64,000 nucleotides of DNA. It comes from Trichostrongylus colubriformis (lineage: Eukaryota; Nematoda; Chromadorea; Rhabditida; Trichostrongylidae). The stretch covers positions 42,764,591 to 42,828,590 of the forward strand of contig OZ022258.1 of assembly GCA_963978905.1 (NCBI GenBank), in the 5' to 3' direction. The position numbers and the translations under genes are program-made. The notes beneath the pieces were generated by a model. That model was not told the origin of the DNA. It did no database searches and was given only the letters and a program-made list of their open reading frames with translations. Of this stretch, positions 24,187 to 34,748 are shown piece after piece; position 1 is the first letter of the stretch; each line of letters opens with the position of its first letter.

Positions 24187-24397
24187 TCAGAAATGCTCGA
24201 TATGTCTAATGCTGTCACTTTTTGATAGCCGTTTTGAAACCATAGGAGTGGCGAGGTCCAATAGTTGAGAAGGCTTGGATTTCCACAGTATTATATATAT
24301 TATGTATTTATTGCATGCACAACAGGTACATGAAGCATGAACTACTGAAATAGCACCAACGAGCAGCAAACTCAGAGAACAAAACGTCATCACGCTA
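24187..24397 (-). CDS. Possible first exon of a secreted peptide
   Basis: A minus-strand frame starts MMTFCSLSLLLVGAISVVHA, a good signal peptide, followed by the cysteine-rich SCTCCACNKY. The sequence just upstream is ttacttttag then cgtg and ATG, which could be a trans-splice acceptor. I could not find a convincing donor or following exon. It lies next to the 3' end of the CR1 element, so it may be chance. The open frame runs on into AT-rich sequence that is probably not coding. Confidence 0.2.
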
Positions 24398-24507
24398 AAA
24401 GTAACAAAAATGCAAACTAAGGCAACTAAGCAACATAAAAAAAAGAAGAGAAAATAGTTTCAATGTGTTCCAGTGTCAGGTGCGGGAAAAGTAATCCATA
24501 GCAGCAT

Positions 24508-27370
24508 TTACGCCAAATACTTGTACACTGCCTTTTTGAACTGATGTATACTCCCAGGCAAGCCAAATCTCTTGGCAAATTTCCAAAATTCAGAAGCAGC
24601 CCGACTGACAAAAAACTTGACTCTTACATCCGATCTTGACCTAGGAAGGCAAAGTTTAAACTTTCCGCCTCGAGTTGAAGATGGACAAAGGGTGAGAGTG
24701 CCTTTGGGGTCCACCATAGACCTTTCAAAAATTTTGAATAACATTATTAGGTCTTGAACTTTTCTTCTACGATGAAGTGAATCCATTCCCAGCATTTTAT
24801 TTCTAACTAAGCCTCTCGGAGGAGCATTATAAGTGAAACCTAGCGCCCTAGTAAAAACTTTCCTTGTAAAATTATTTTGGACCGCTTCCAGTCTAGCAGT
24901 TGCTTTTTTAGTGTGAGGAAAGAAAACTGTAGATCCATACTCAAGAATAGGTCGAACATACGCCTTGAAAGCTCTAATAAGTAAGGAAGGATCTCTGGTG
25001 TGCAAACACCGCAGTAATTGGAAAAGTCTTTTTTCTGCTTTATTAGCTATAGCCATGCAATGTGAATCGAAAGTTAGTTTATGAACAATGATAAAGCCTA
25101 AATCTCGTACTTCTTTGACTTTCACAAGTTCTAAACCATCAATGGTATAAATATAATTATTCCTAGAGCCTCCTAAGTGTAGGACCGACGTTTTATCATA
25201 AGCTAATGGAAGCATCCACACTTTCGACCATTTCACAACAGCATCAATAGCATGTTGTATAAGTCTTCCATCATCATCTCCAGTTACGGTTTTGTAAATT
25301 TTAACATCATCGGCAAAAACTATACAGCAAACCCCTATGTCTTCCACAATCCTAGGAAGTTCATAAGAGTAAATGCAAAACAAAACCGGTGAAAGGACAC
25401 CACCTTGTGGAACTCCGCTAGGTGCAGCTCTGACTCTAAAATAGAAACCATTTATTCGTATAGAAACCATTTATTCTTGAAGAAAAGACTCAATCCACGA
25501 AACTATCCTTTCATGAACACCGATATGCCTGAGCTTCCATACGAGATACCTATGATCCACCTTGTCAAAAGCTTTTCGGAAGTCGAAGTACACTACATCC
25601 ACATCCCTCTTATTATCAAGGGCTGTCGTCCAATCATTCAACGATTCCAGCATTTGGGTTACGGGTGACCTGCCTCTCCTAAGCCCGTGTTGAGAATTTG
25701 ATAAAATTTTGTTGTTCTCCAGAAGCTCAAGTAGAACTCTTTTTACAACCTTCTCAAAAACTCTGCAAAATACGGAAGTGATGCTAACCGGCCTGTAGTT
25801 ACTTGACATAGAAAATGGAGGCTTTTTTGGAATTGGAGTAATGAAAGAGTGTTTCCACCTTTCAGGTACTTCGGCCCGGAAGAGACCTAAATTGAAGATG
25901 TAACGTAATGGTCCAAGGATAGATAGCAAAACCTTTTTGATATAATATATTGGAACGCTATCGGGAGTTAACGAAAGATCACATTTCTACTTGGAAAGAA
26001 GCTCGAAAATTTCCTGCTCGCTAAACCATAAGGAGTCCTGCATTTGAGGAAAAGAGTCAGCGAGCTCTTGACAAACCTCTACGTCACCATTATTCTTGAC
26101 GAAAACTTGCTCACACACATCAGCGAAAAGATCCACTTTATCTGCATCAGAGACCGCTACGGGCCCATCGGGTTTCCACAACGCTGGTATTTTACCTTTT
26201 GTGATTCGCTTAGAGTTGACGTATTTGAAAATGGCAAGGTTACTTCCCTCCTCAACGATTTTCTTTTCCACATGACTTTGAAGTTTATACATCTTTTTCT
26301 CGAATCTTTCAGCGATAGTTTTATAAAAACGCCAGTCCTCCGGCTTTTTTGACAAAACTGCTTTCTTGTAAGCTGTAACTTTCTTGCTAAATAGCAAATG
26401 AAGAAACCGCGGAATAGATGCACCTCTCCTCCTGACCCTACGCAAGGGAACATATCTCTCAATACACTCTTGCAGCACAAACAGAAGTAATTTGTACATG
26501 TCGTTAACACTGAGGCCGGTAAAAGAACCATACCAATCAATAGAGTCCAGATAGGAACAGATAACGCGGAAGTTAGCTTTCCTGTAATCTCTCTTCAGTA
26601 TTTCCACCCTCACTAATTTAGGCATCTTGATGCAGAATTCAATGCTGGCATGAACACTGGACCCTGTTGGAGTATCCACCTTGACTCCACTGACAAAAAA
26701 TGGTTCGTTACAAAAGAGAAGGTCCAATATGCTGTTCCCCCTTGTACCCGAGTGTACCAATTGCTCGAACCCATTATTCCTCATCAGGTCGAAAAATTTC
26801 TGAGAAACTCCAAGCCATGTATGTTCAGACGCTGACCAATCTACATTAGGGAAGTTGAAGTCCCCAAGCAGTAGGCAGACTTGTGTATCAGCACACAAAT
26901 CACTTATGCATTTCATTAACAAGTCACACTTATTACTGGGACAACTGGGAGTTTTATAACAGAGAGCTATCCTACACTTTCCCCCCTCAACGTGAAGGTC
27001 AACGGCAACCAACTCATAGCTATTCGGAACGGATTCCTTGAAAATCAAAACTGGGCAAAGCGTTTGCTTGATTAGTAGGAGCACACCGCCACCCTTTCTC
27101 CGTTTTCTATCGCATCTGAATTCATCGTAACCGGCTCCTGCGTCGCCTAGTAAACCGGGTATTTCGATGCAAGGTTTGAGCCAAGTTTCCCAAAGGGCAA
27201 TAATACCGTAATCGGTTTTGGATAGCGAAAATATGAATGACTGTAAATTTTTAATTAGAGAACGGATGTTTGTCAGCAGACATTTTACACCGAATTGAGA
27301 GCTAGACTGTTTTATGAACGAACGAACCTGACACTGGGATTTCAGAAAGTGGTTATTGATCTTCGGAGAC
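24508..27370 (-). pseudogene. CR1-type ORF2: endonuclease and reverse transcriptase, two stops
   Basis: One frame of about 950 codons. Endonuclease: LLTNIRSL near 27270, WETWLKP near 27200, LLGDFNFPNVDWS near 26850. The usual SDH motif reads SVH near 26660, so a catalytic residue is lost. Linker to 25930. RT: ITPIPKK and SNYRPVSITSVF near 25830-25780, VDVVYFDFRKAFDKVDHR near 25590, APSGVPQGGVLSPVLF near 25420, VFADDVKIY near 25310 with both catalytic Asp. The tail includes ILEYGSTVFFPHT and a LHRRRKVQDLIMLFKI segment typical of CR1/Jockey. Stops are TAG at about 25987 and TAA at about 25471. The second lies in a 17-nt direct repeat (gaataaatggtttctat). The enzyme would nick DNA and reverse-transcribe its own RNA; this copy is inactive. 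Confidence 0.88.
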
Positions 27371-28240
27371 CTAACGAATTCAAGGGAACGAGTACTTGGT
27401 AAGAACTTAGCATCTGAATACCGAAGATATACAACCCGTTTTCCGAATGATGAGCAAGACCATCATTACTAACAATATTGCCATTACATTGTGATGCAAC
27501 AACAAGATTTTTATTTGACGAAACACTACCTCCATTAACATTGGACAACTGATGATTGGTCAAAACATCTACATTTGGCTGAGCACGAGTTTTTTGGGAC
27601 GAAAGCCTTTCAGCTTTCAGACGCTCTCGCTCAGACTTAGTTAGAGATGGTCCAATAAAAACACCTTTCTTTTGGAAATATCTGAGTTGAGGAGACCTAT
27701 TTAATACCAACGAAGCAAAAAAAAGAAGCCAGAAATACAATTTTTAGGAGTCTGGGCTTATTAGGCGTAAAACGCCCCATCCCGTATACTGCAGTCGGTC
27801 GGCATTCAACTGAAAGAAAATCTAGAATCTGCCCAACACAGGAGGTATCATGTAATACGCGATCAGAAGCAATAGATGCAGAACTCTCATCAACACCGAT
27901 AACAACTACCGAGCGTCTACGTTCCAATTCATTGTCATCCACTACAGGAGAAGAATTCAATGGAGAGACAAAATTAGATGAAGTCAACTTAGAAGAATCC
28001 TGAGACGACAACGATTGCTTCAGAGCACTAATCTGGGTCCTTAAATTTCTAACTTCCTTTTCCAACCCACAGTTCCTCTTCTTGATACTACCATTCCTCT
28101 GTCAGCTCCTCGTTCTTCGCTAGCACTGACATCTTTGTTCCTTCATCTCCATCAGGCCCCCCATGGCTGCCTGAGATGCGGTGGGATCGATGGATCTCCG
28201 ATGACTAGTTCGATTGCTCTACCAAGATTCATATCGGCCG
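27342..28240 (-). pseudogene. CR1-type ORF1, frameshifted
   Basis: Starts MNLGRAIELVIGDPSIPPHL, then a coiled-coil stretch (EKEVRNLRTQISALKQSL), a serine-rich linker, and the RNA-binding-like block ELERRRSVVVIGVDES ... YGMGRFTPNKPRLLKIVF. A run of eight T near 27730 marks a frameshift. The C-terminal part continues LVLNRSPQLRYFQKKGVFIG ... LTKSERERLKAERLS to the stop at 27342. Small deletions near 28160 break the N-terminal coiled coil compared with the inverted copy at 30031. ORF2 overlaps its end. The function by family is binding element RNA. Confidence 0.75.
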
Positions 28241-30249
28241 CTGGGCTTGACAGATCAATCCTATGTTTTTTCCGCGGCGCCCCTGAACGGGAGGAGCAGC
28301 GTGGGTATCCATACCAGAGAAACAGAAATAGAAATCACAGATTTAAAGAGCGAAATCACCTGATGTGGTGGCTTGAGAAAAGGTAATGAAATCCCCAGCC
28401 ACAAGGGAACACGCTTATCCAAGGAATGACCAACTCAATCTATAGCGACGGCCGGTTCTAAGTCTCCAATACAACGACTTCAACAGACAGAATATGCAAA
28501 CTTCAGAGAATAAGACGTGACTGGAAATCAAGTCGATGGCAGCAGCAATAAGCAGCAATTAGAGCCGGATTGAAGCAAATAAATAATCCAGTAACAGTCA
28601 AACAGACAGCAATCCTTAGTTCTACAGAGCCGACCGCGAGTCGACCGCTCCCGACGAGTGTACGACCGAAATTGACCAGTATAGAGCAACGAGCTCTCAT
28701 TTCACGACGTTTTGTGGTCAGGATAGCGAAGGGTGGCATGTTGGCCCTATGCTGGTAGCAGCGTCCAGTGGCTCGATAAATTTACACCGAGCTCTCAAGA
28801 GCTAGAATGCTGAATCAATTCTTGTACAGGTTTAAAGAAGATCTTCCAAATTTGATATTTGGTCGCTCACGATGGGCAGGTATCTCAAATTGCTGGGGAA
28901 ATAGTCACAAAAACAAAATGCAAGTAAAGGGTTTCTGGAAAATCGTGCTTGCAATCAGTGCCGGTATGTGATCGTTGTGCATTTTTGACAACAGCAAGGT
29001 GCTATCGCAAAGAGGAATGAGGGCATCTCACAAAAAATCCATGAGTACCTCTGAAGGGTTTTTGTACGTTCACTCTACACATTCAGGGTATCTTTTTGCC
29101 TAAGCCTCAGAGGAGGAAGGGAAGAAACGAAAACAGCCCCTCCCTTCCTCCTCTGAGGCTTAAGCAAAAATATACCCTGAATGTGTAGAGTGAACGTACA
29201 AAAACCCTTCAGAGGTACTCATGGATTTTTTGTGAGATGCCCTCATACCTCTTTGCGATAGCACCTTGCTGTTGTCAAAAATGCACAACGATCACATACC
29301 GGCACTGATTGCAAGCACGATTTTCCAGAAACCCTTTACTTGCATTTTGTTTTTGTGACTATTTTCCCCAGCAATTTGAGATACCTGCCCAACGTGAGCG
29401 ACCAAATAATCAAATTTGGAAGATCTTCTTTAAACCTGTACAAGAATTGATTTAGCATTCTAGCTCTTGAGAGCTCGGTGTAAATTTATCGAGTCACTGG
29501 ACCTGCTACCAACATAGGGCCAACATGCCACCCTTCGCTATCCTGACCACAAAACGTTGTGAAATGAGAGCTCGTTGCTCTATACTGGTCAATTTCGGTC
29601 GTACACTCGTCGGGAGCGGTCGACTCGCAGTCGGCTCTGTAGAACTAAGGATTGCTGTCTGTTTGACTGTTACTGGATTATTTATTTGCTTCTTCCGGCT
29701 CTAGTTGCTGCTTATTGCTGCTGCCATCGACTTGATTTCCAGTCACGTCTTATTCTCTGAAGTTTGCATATTCTGTCTGTTGAAGTCGTTGTATTGGAGA
29801 CCTAGAACCGGCCGTCGCTATAGATTGAGTTGGTCATTCCTTGGATAAGCGTGTTCCCTTGTGGCTGGGGATTTCATTACCTTTTCTCAAGCCACCACAT
29901 CAGGTGATTTCGCTCTTTAAATCTGTGATTTCTATTTCTGTTTCTCTGGTATGGATACGCACGCTGCTCCTCCCGTTCAGGGGCGCCGCGGAAAAAACAT
30001 AGGATTGATCTGTCAAGCCCAGCGGCCGATATGGATCTTGGTAGAGCAATCGAACTAGTCATCGGAGATCCATCGATCCCACCGCATCTCAAGACAGCCA
30101 TAGAGGGCCTGATGGAGATGAAGGAACAAATGATGTCAGTGCTAGCGAAGAACGAGGAGCTGACAGAGGAGAATGATAGTATCAAGAAGAGGAACCGTGA
30201 GTTGGAAAAGGAAGTTAGAAATTTAAGGATCCAGATTAGTGCTCTGAAG
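28018..30249. repeat. 2.2-kb palindrome made of two CR1 5' regions
   Basis: The left arm (28018-29122) and right arm (29141-30249) are inverted copies of about 1.1 kb separated by 18 bp. By eye they differ by roughly one to three percent, including small indels. The centre reads ggaggaaggga, spacer, tcccttcctcc. Both arms contain the same element 5' region and ORF1 start, pointing outward. The right arm breaks off just inside ORF1. Confidence 0.92.
30031..30249 (+). pseudogene. CR1-type ORF1 N-terminus in the inverted copy
   Basis: A plus-strand frame begins MDLGRAIELVIGDPSIPPHL, then EGLMEMKEQMMSVLAKNEE, a charged coiled coil and QISALK, and then leaves the element. It lacks the small deletions that break the same segment in copy 2, so it preserves the likely original N-terminus. 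Reading continues in unrelated sequence to 30537. Without the RNA-binding part and ORF2 it is only a fragment. Confidence 0.75.
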
Positions 30250-31680
30250 CGGCGCCAATCGCCATGGGATTCCGATCCTTGTAGCATTACTCTGCCGTTG
30301 GAGTGGTGCGACCACCTACGAAAAAAGCAATATCTCCGATCAATACCAAACGTTGTTAACATCTATAAAAATGTTCTTTCTGTAAGTTTGTACACCTATT
30401 GGTGTGGTGGTAAGCGGCTTCCATCCTTTTACATTCTTATATATAATGTGATTAATTTTGTCAGATTCCACACTATCTCACATCGTAATTCGCATTTTTA
30501 CGGTCTTGCCCACATCGTGGCTGGTCGAGTCCCATGAGCTACACTTGCCTTCAACTTTTATTCTTTTTTTTACCCTTTTTTCCTTTTCCTTACTTTTACG
30601 GGACTATTTTAATAATTTCTGGTTTGGTCTACATCCATCACCACAAAAGCTCCGCCAACCGTGCGATTTTTCATCCTTTCATAGCCCTAGCTATCAGTGA
30701 CCACTTTCCCCCGATGCTTTTAAACCGAATTGCACTTCCTACCGCGAGCACCATTCGATGTTTGCAGGCTCCCCCATTGTGGGCTGGTCTCCGCAAACTT
30801 CAAGTGTGTTCAAGAACTTGAACATGAGTCATATCTCTAATATTTTTCCCAGTTTCCTTGTTGCATTGGGCCCGAGCACTGAACTTCTGTTATAAGAACC
30901 ACCTTAATCGGGTGCGCTCCTCCCACTGCATGCCATCCTCTTTCATGTGCTGTAGGAACCCACGGCTAATTTTGACCCACCTTTTCCCACATTTGGGCTA
31001 TTTGGGAACCGAACTTACAAATTCAGGTCCGAGGACCAAACACTTCAGTGCACCTTTCTGCACGATGGGCTGAGATTAGTTTAATTCATGTGTGCTCCTT
31101 ACTCCTTGTCCAAGGCCCTACCCATCTTAAACTCAACCAAATCTCCATGGTTTGTTTTTCATGTAATTCCTAATTTCGTTACAGACAGACAAAACATTTT
31201 ATATATAGTAGGGATACTTTTCAGTTTGACTTTTTTCATTCGTTACTGATCAGAATGCGAGCTATTCGTAAGGGTCCGTTTCGGAATTTCCTATATTTTC
31301 ATGATCTTCGGTTATGTCAGGCAAAGATCCGTGTTCGCCACACCTAACGGGCAGGCTTCCGTCAAAGATTCCTCTGCGGAATGTCGTGTTCTAAGATTTC
31401 CGTCAGCAATTCCTCGACGCATCCGCGACTCACCCCTGCGAAGTGTCTCAGGTTAGCATTCACGGAGCTCTCTTCCGCTCTTATCCGGTATTATCCTCTA
31501 CGTATGCAAGAACATCGCGTAGCTTTCCCTATGGGAAACACGTGAAAAAAGAAAGCTAAGGCCATTTGTTCTACTGGTAAACAATCATACACGTGAAATT
31601 TAACAAAGATTCGAAAATATAATTCAGTACGGCGTTGTTGAAGTCCAAGGAGATTCTTCGAGGAGACTTTCCATTCAAGT
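30250..31680. other. No recognised gene; pyrimidine-rich stretch
   Basis: After the palindrome comes T/C-rich sequence (about 30545-30610) that could be the 3' region of some retroelement or plain intergenic DNA. I recognise no coding domain or terminal repeat. Confidence 0.35.
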
Positions 31681-31682
31681 GC

Positions 31683-34498
31683 TTATTTCCCCGAAACTTT
31701 TCCTGGAAGCAGAGTATCGTTGAATCATAAAAAGCCTGTGAAAAAGCTTACAGATTCGTATGCATTACATACCTACTATGTAGAAGCCATAGCCACCATA
31801 TCCATGGTCAAAGAGATAACGTCGAAGTAGAGGTGGAGGTGGAGGTGGAGGTGGAGGGGGAGGTGGACGTGGATGTGGAGGTGGGGGTGGAGGTGGTGGT
31901 GGCGGTGGAGGTGGTGGTGGAGGTGGAAGCAGATGAAGAGGTGGAGGTGGATGTGGAGGTGGAGGTGGACGTGGTCGTGGGGGTGGAGGTGGAGGTGGAG
32001 GCGGGGGTGGAAGCACATGTAGAGGTGGAGGTGGATGTGGATGTGGTGGTGGAGGTGGAGGTGGAGGTGGAGCTGCAGGTGCAGCCCGACAATCTGAAAT
32101 CGGTTGAAATTATGGTCGCCATGGTATGATGGCTTTACGTTTAAGTTGAGACAACGTATTAGTAGTATTTCAAATAGCAGTTGGTGCATTCTGTTCTGTT
32201 ATGAGCGGCAAAGAGACAAGTCTTGAGGCCATCTATGCCGGCTAAAAGGTGTGTAGCCTTAGGTCGTGTTCGTACTTTGCAGTGCCAGCGGCAGGGCGTG
32301 GCTGCGTGTCTCTGCATCTCCGACTGCTCCACGTTGTGTCGTTGCCTGCATCGTCTCTGCACCTCCCCCACGCCACTCTGCCTCGCTGCATACGAAAGCA
32401 ACCACGTCCTGCCGGCGCAAAGTATGAACGTGGCCTTATGTCGTATTTTCGCCGGCTGCGCGCGGCGAAATTTTTCCACTGTGTACACTCCTTTTGAACT
32501 TTCACGCCCTAATCAATTATCTCTTGATTAGGACTGTTATCATGTAATGTCACTGCTTCTTTTACTTTCATATCACTATTTTGTCTTTTTAGGGTACAAA
32601 AGTAATTGTTTTCACATAATGATAGGTAAACAGCTATTTCTTTGATTGACCTCCATGGTATCAGCACGTTGCGTCCTGAGCGGAATTCCAACCAAACGCG
32701 ACAAGTCGTGCTGATGGCGCCGCGAGGGCGACACCGCAGGGGTAAATTCCACGTAAAGCTGCATATCCCCAGCTAGGCAGCCGAACGTGCTGATCATTCT
32801 TCGTTCACCCTGTTGATTCTCAGTAAGGCAATGCGTAGGGGACTTGGTGAATGGAAATATTTCTTATAAGTGTTAGGTGTAGCTTAATGGCAACTTCACT
32901 TTTTAAAGACACCGGTAGGGGCAAATTTGGCAAATTGGGGTATTACGAAAGCAGAGGTGCTCAGCGCCGCGATTATTGTCCCGCCCCTTCACGCCACTTC
33001 CCCGACCGTATAAGCATAACGACATGGGTGTATGCCGTTTGGCGCGGCCTCTGCAGCTAGTTCTCCAATGGGGCACATGGGTCGTTGCTCATCATAGGGG
33101 GTGTGTCCTTCGCCGTCTGGGCTCTCGCAGATTTGCCTAGGCCTTTTTTGGGGAGGAGCTTTGGCAGCGCCCCCTTGGAAAACTAGCTACAGAGGCCGCG
33201 CCAAACGACCGTTTCCCAACGACATGCCGTGCTGCAGAGTCGTCATAAGACCCCAAGCCGCGTTTTCTTAATGCCGTTTTCATCACATGTGACCTCTTCC
33301 GCTAGTAGATGGTTCGTTTTGGAGAACATCTACTCCCAGATTTCCCTTACCCCTACTGGTGCCTTTGAAGGAACCGGAAGGGGGTCCGAAAGAAGAGGAA
33401 GATGCAAAGAAATTAGCATTTTGTCACGAACACTCAAGGTTAAAGGCGATGATAGGCGAAAAAACCCGGACTCAAAAGCGCGACGCTGCGGTGTGTATTC
33501 GAATCCCATTCGCATCAGCGCATCCATTCCGAGTTGTCCGCTGTAGGATACGGGCCGTGGGCCAACGTTAGTTGTAGCACCTGACTCCCAGCGCAGTGGT
33601 GTGCCCATTCCCAACTACATTAGCATTCATGTAAGTACATCTAGAAACAATATATGAAAGAACAAAGTAGAAAGTAAAGGAAAAAACAAAATTATAATGG
33701 AAACATCTTCTTTTGGCACCATACCAAGGCGTCAAATTGGCGAGATTGTACGATGGCGGCCACTTAAACTCGTCCACACTACGTCTGTTCTACCGTAGGC
33801 CAAAATTACCCCCTTCTGGTGTCTTTAAGGCAGCTGGAGTGAAGGGCGCACTTAAAGGCGCAAGAAAGGGTGTACTCAGCAAGGCGAGTCCTCACTAAAG
33901 GTATTTCCTCGTTCTGTGATATTTACGAACTCCATGTATCTCCGCATTGACTCTGTTGATGGTTGATTATGTATATGAAAAAGAGAAAACCCGCGTTTCC
34001 ATCAAGACCAGTGGGTCTAATAACTTCTCTATGATGAATGGCTATTCCACTCTATTTTTCTACACAACGCCCTCTTTGGTGTGTCTACTTTTACTGCTGA
34101 AGGTCGAACGAGCTTGCCGAATTCACTGCCTTTAAACTACGAGAACTACATAATTGAGTTGGAGCACAATTTCGTTTTTGTTCGTTTTCTCTTCCGCTCG
34201 CTGTTTTATTAGCGTATAACGCTAACATCACATTTACTGCAGCACACAAGGAAATTTTTGTGCAGGACAAAGCTTACTGATTTTTAACTGATGTGCTTAT
34301 TTTTAGAGCATAAATTGGCTGGAATATTTAGTGCATAATATTGGAATGCGATTTTTCTGTTTTTCCGAGTGAGGATGCTACTGAGGTAATGTAATGAAAT
34401 CAAAAACATTCGTATGAGTAGAACGACTCACTGGCAGTACATTGGCCTGAGACAGCAACGGCGACTACCAAAAGTAAGAGAATGGTAGTAATTCTCAT
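31683..34498 (-). CDS. Secreted polyproline/Gly-Tyr peptide, caenacin/NLP-like (gene 3)
   Basis: Minus-strand exons: 34498-34432, 32093-31773, 31702-31683; all introns phase 1; predicted 135 aa. Exon 1 encodes the signal peptide MRITTILLLLVVAVAVSGQ then CTA. Exon 2 begins NCRAAPAAP and is then almost only proline, broken by H, R or L, before LLRRYLFDHGYGGYGFYIV. The last 20-nt exon gives GKVSGK and a TAA. The plan equals genes 1 and 2. Intron 1 is 2.3 kb because it holds an R1 repeat and several MITEs. The C-terminal GYGGYG block and Gly-Lys end suggest a processed, amidated peptide. The donor of exon 1 (gtgagt) and acceptor of exon 2 (tttcag) are good matches. The role is inferred. Confidence 0.7.
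31831..32074. repeat. GGTGGA hexamer microsatellite inside an exon
   Basis: About 240 bp of imperfect ggtgga/ggtggt units, interrupted by short variants such as ggacgtgg and agatgaag. On the minus strand it encodes the proline region of gene 3. Such repeats change length easily, so the protein length may be polymorphic. Confidence 0.9.
32262..32435. mobile_element. Harbinger-type MITE, copy 2
   Basis: A 174-bp element with ends ggtcgtgttcgtactttgc and gcaaagtatgaacgtggcc, flanked by TTA (32259-32261 and 32436-32438). It is of the same family as 11496-11577 and 62808-62958. It lies inside intron 1 of gene 3. Confidence 0.75.
32903..33828. repeat. Interspersed repeat R1, copy B, with inverted ends
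   Basis: The outer sequence ttaaagacaccggtagggg (left) returns inverted at the right end (cttctggtgtctttaa), so this looks like a non-autonomous DNA transposon of about 730 bp, plus a nested 191-bp MITE. A related internal copy of the end (cctactggtgcctttgaagg) lies near 33346. It matches copy A at 19110-21180. It lies in intron 1 of gene 3. No coding capacity recognised. Confidence 0.75.
33027..33217. mobile_element. 191-bp MITE with 9-bp target duplication
   Basis: The inner arms cgtttggcgcggcctctg and cagaggccgcgccaaacg form inverted repeats near both ends. The 9-mer aacgacatg occurs on each side (33018-33026 and 33218-33226), and the corresponding site in R1 copy A (near 19180, aacggcatg) has no insert. 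A 9-bp duplication is typical of Mutator-like elements. Part of its interior resembles 39030-39105. Confidence 0.8.
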
Positions 34499-34512
34499 TT
34501 CTGATCTGGAAT
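34499..34512 (-). promoter_or_regulatory. Spliced-leader trans-splice acceptor of the third peptide gene
   Basis: On the minus strand the sequence reads attccag, then atcagaa and the ATG at 34498. The 7-nt leader matches genes 1 and 2 in length and sequence. Confidence 0.65.
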
Positions 34513-34748
34513 TCATTTCTCGATTCACTCATTTATAAACGTGGCCAAATACACCATCGAGCGCATAATGAGGGATGATGTTCAGGTGTACTCGAGCAAA
34601 ATGGAACCTAGCCATCACTAGCTGTCAGCTGAATGTTCATACGATGAAAGGAACTGAAGAATTCAACCACTGAAGTATGCCATACCTTGGTAGTCGCGTT
34701 CAGCCTGCGACATCCAAACACTATTTACCATAGCTTTATGAAATTTGA

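Larger units (their letters stand above)
24430..29122 (-). mobile_element. CR1-type non-LTR retrotransposon (copy 2), nearly complete
   Basis: On the minus strand the order is a long 5' region (29122 to 28240), ORF1 (28240 to 27342), overlapping ORF2 (about 27370 to 24508) and a short 3' region. ORF2 is in one frame with only two stops. ORF1 has several small indels. The first 1.1 kb is also present as an inverted copy immediately upstream (29141-30249). The 3' end near 24430 is estimated; no tail repeat was seen. Confidence 0.8.

Noticed and set aside
28018..30249. Palindrome as a cloning or assembly chimera
   Set aside because: The arms differ by scattered substitutions and indels, which a fresh chimera would not show. 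Long reads would still be needed to be certain.
31833..32129. Open frame on the plus strand rich in Glu and Val
   Set aside because: It is the antisense of the proline-coding exon of gene 3; any frame through a ggtgga repeat stays open.
31776..32189. His/Leu- or Ser/Thr-rich frames on the minus strand over the same repeat
   Set aside because: Other frames of the hexamer repeat. Only the proline frame agrees with the splice sites, phases and signal exon.
32657..32795. Short inverted repeat atcagcacgtt / aacgtgctgat
   Set aside because: Only about 11 bp and no target duplication; too weak to call an element.
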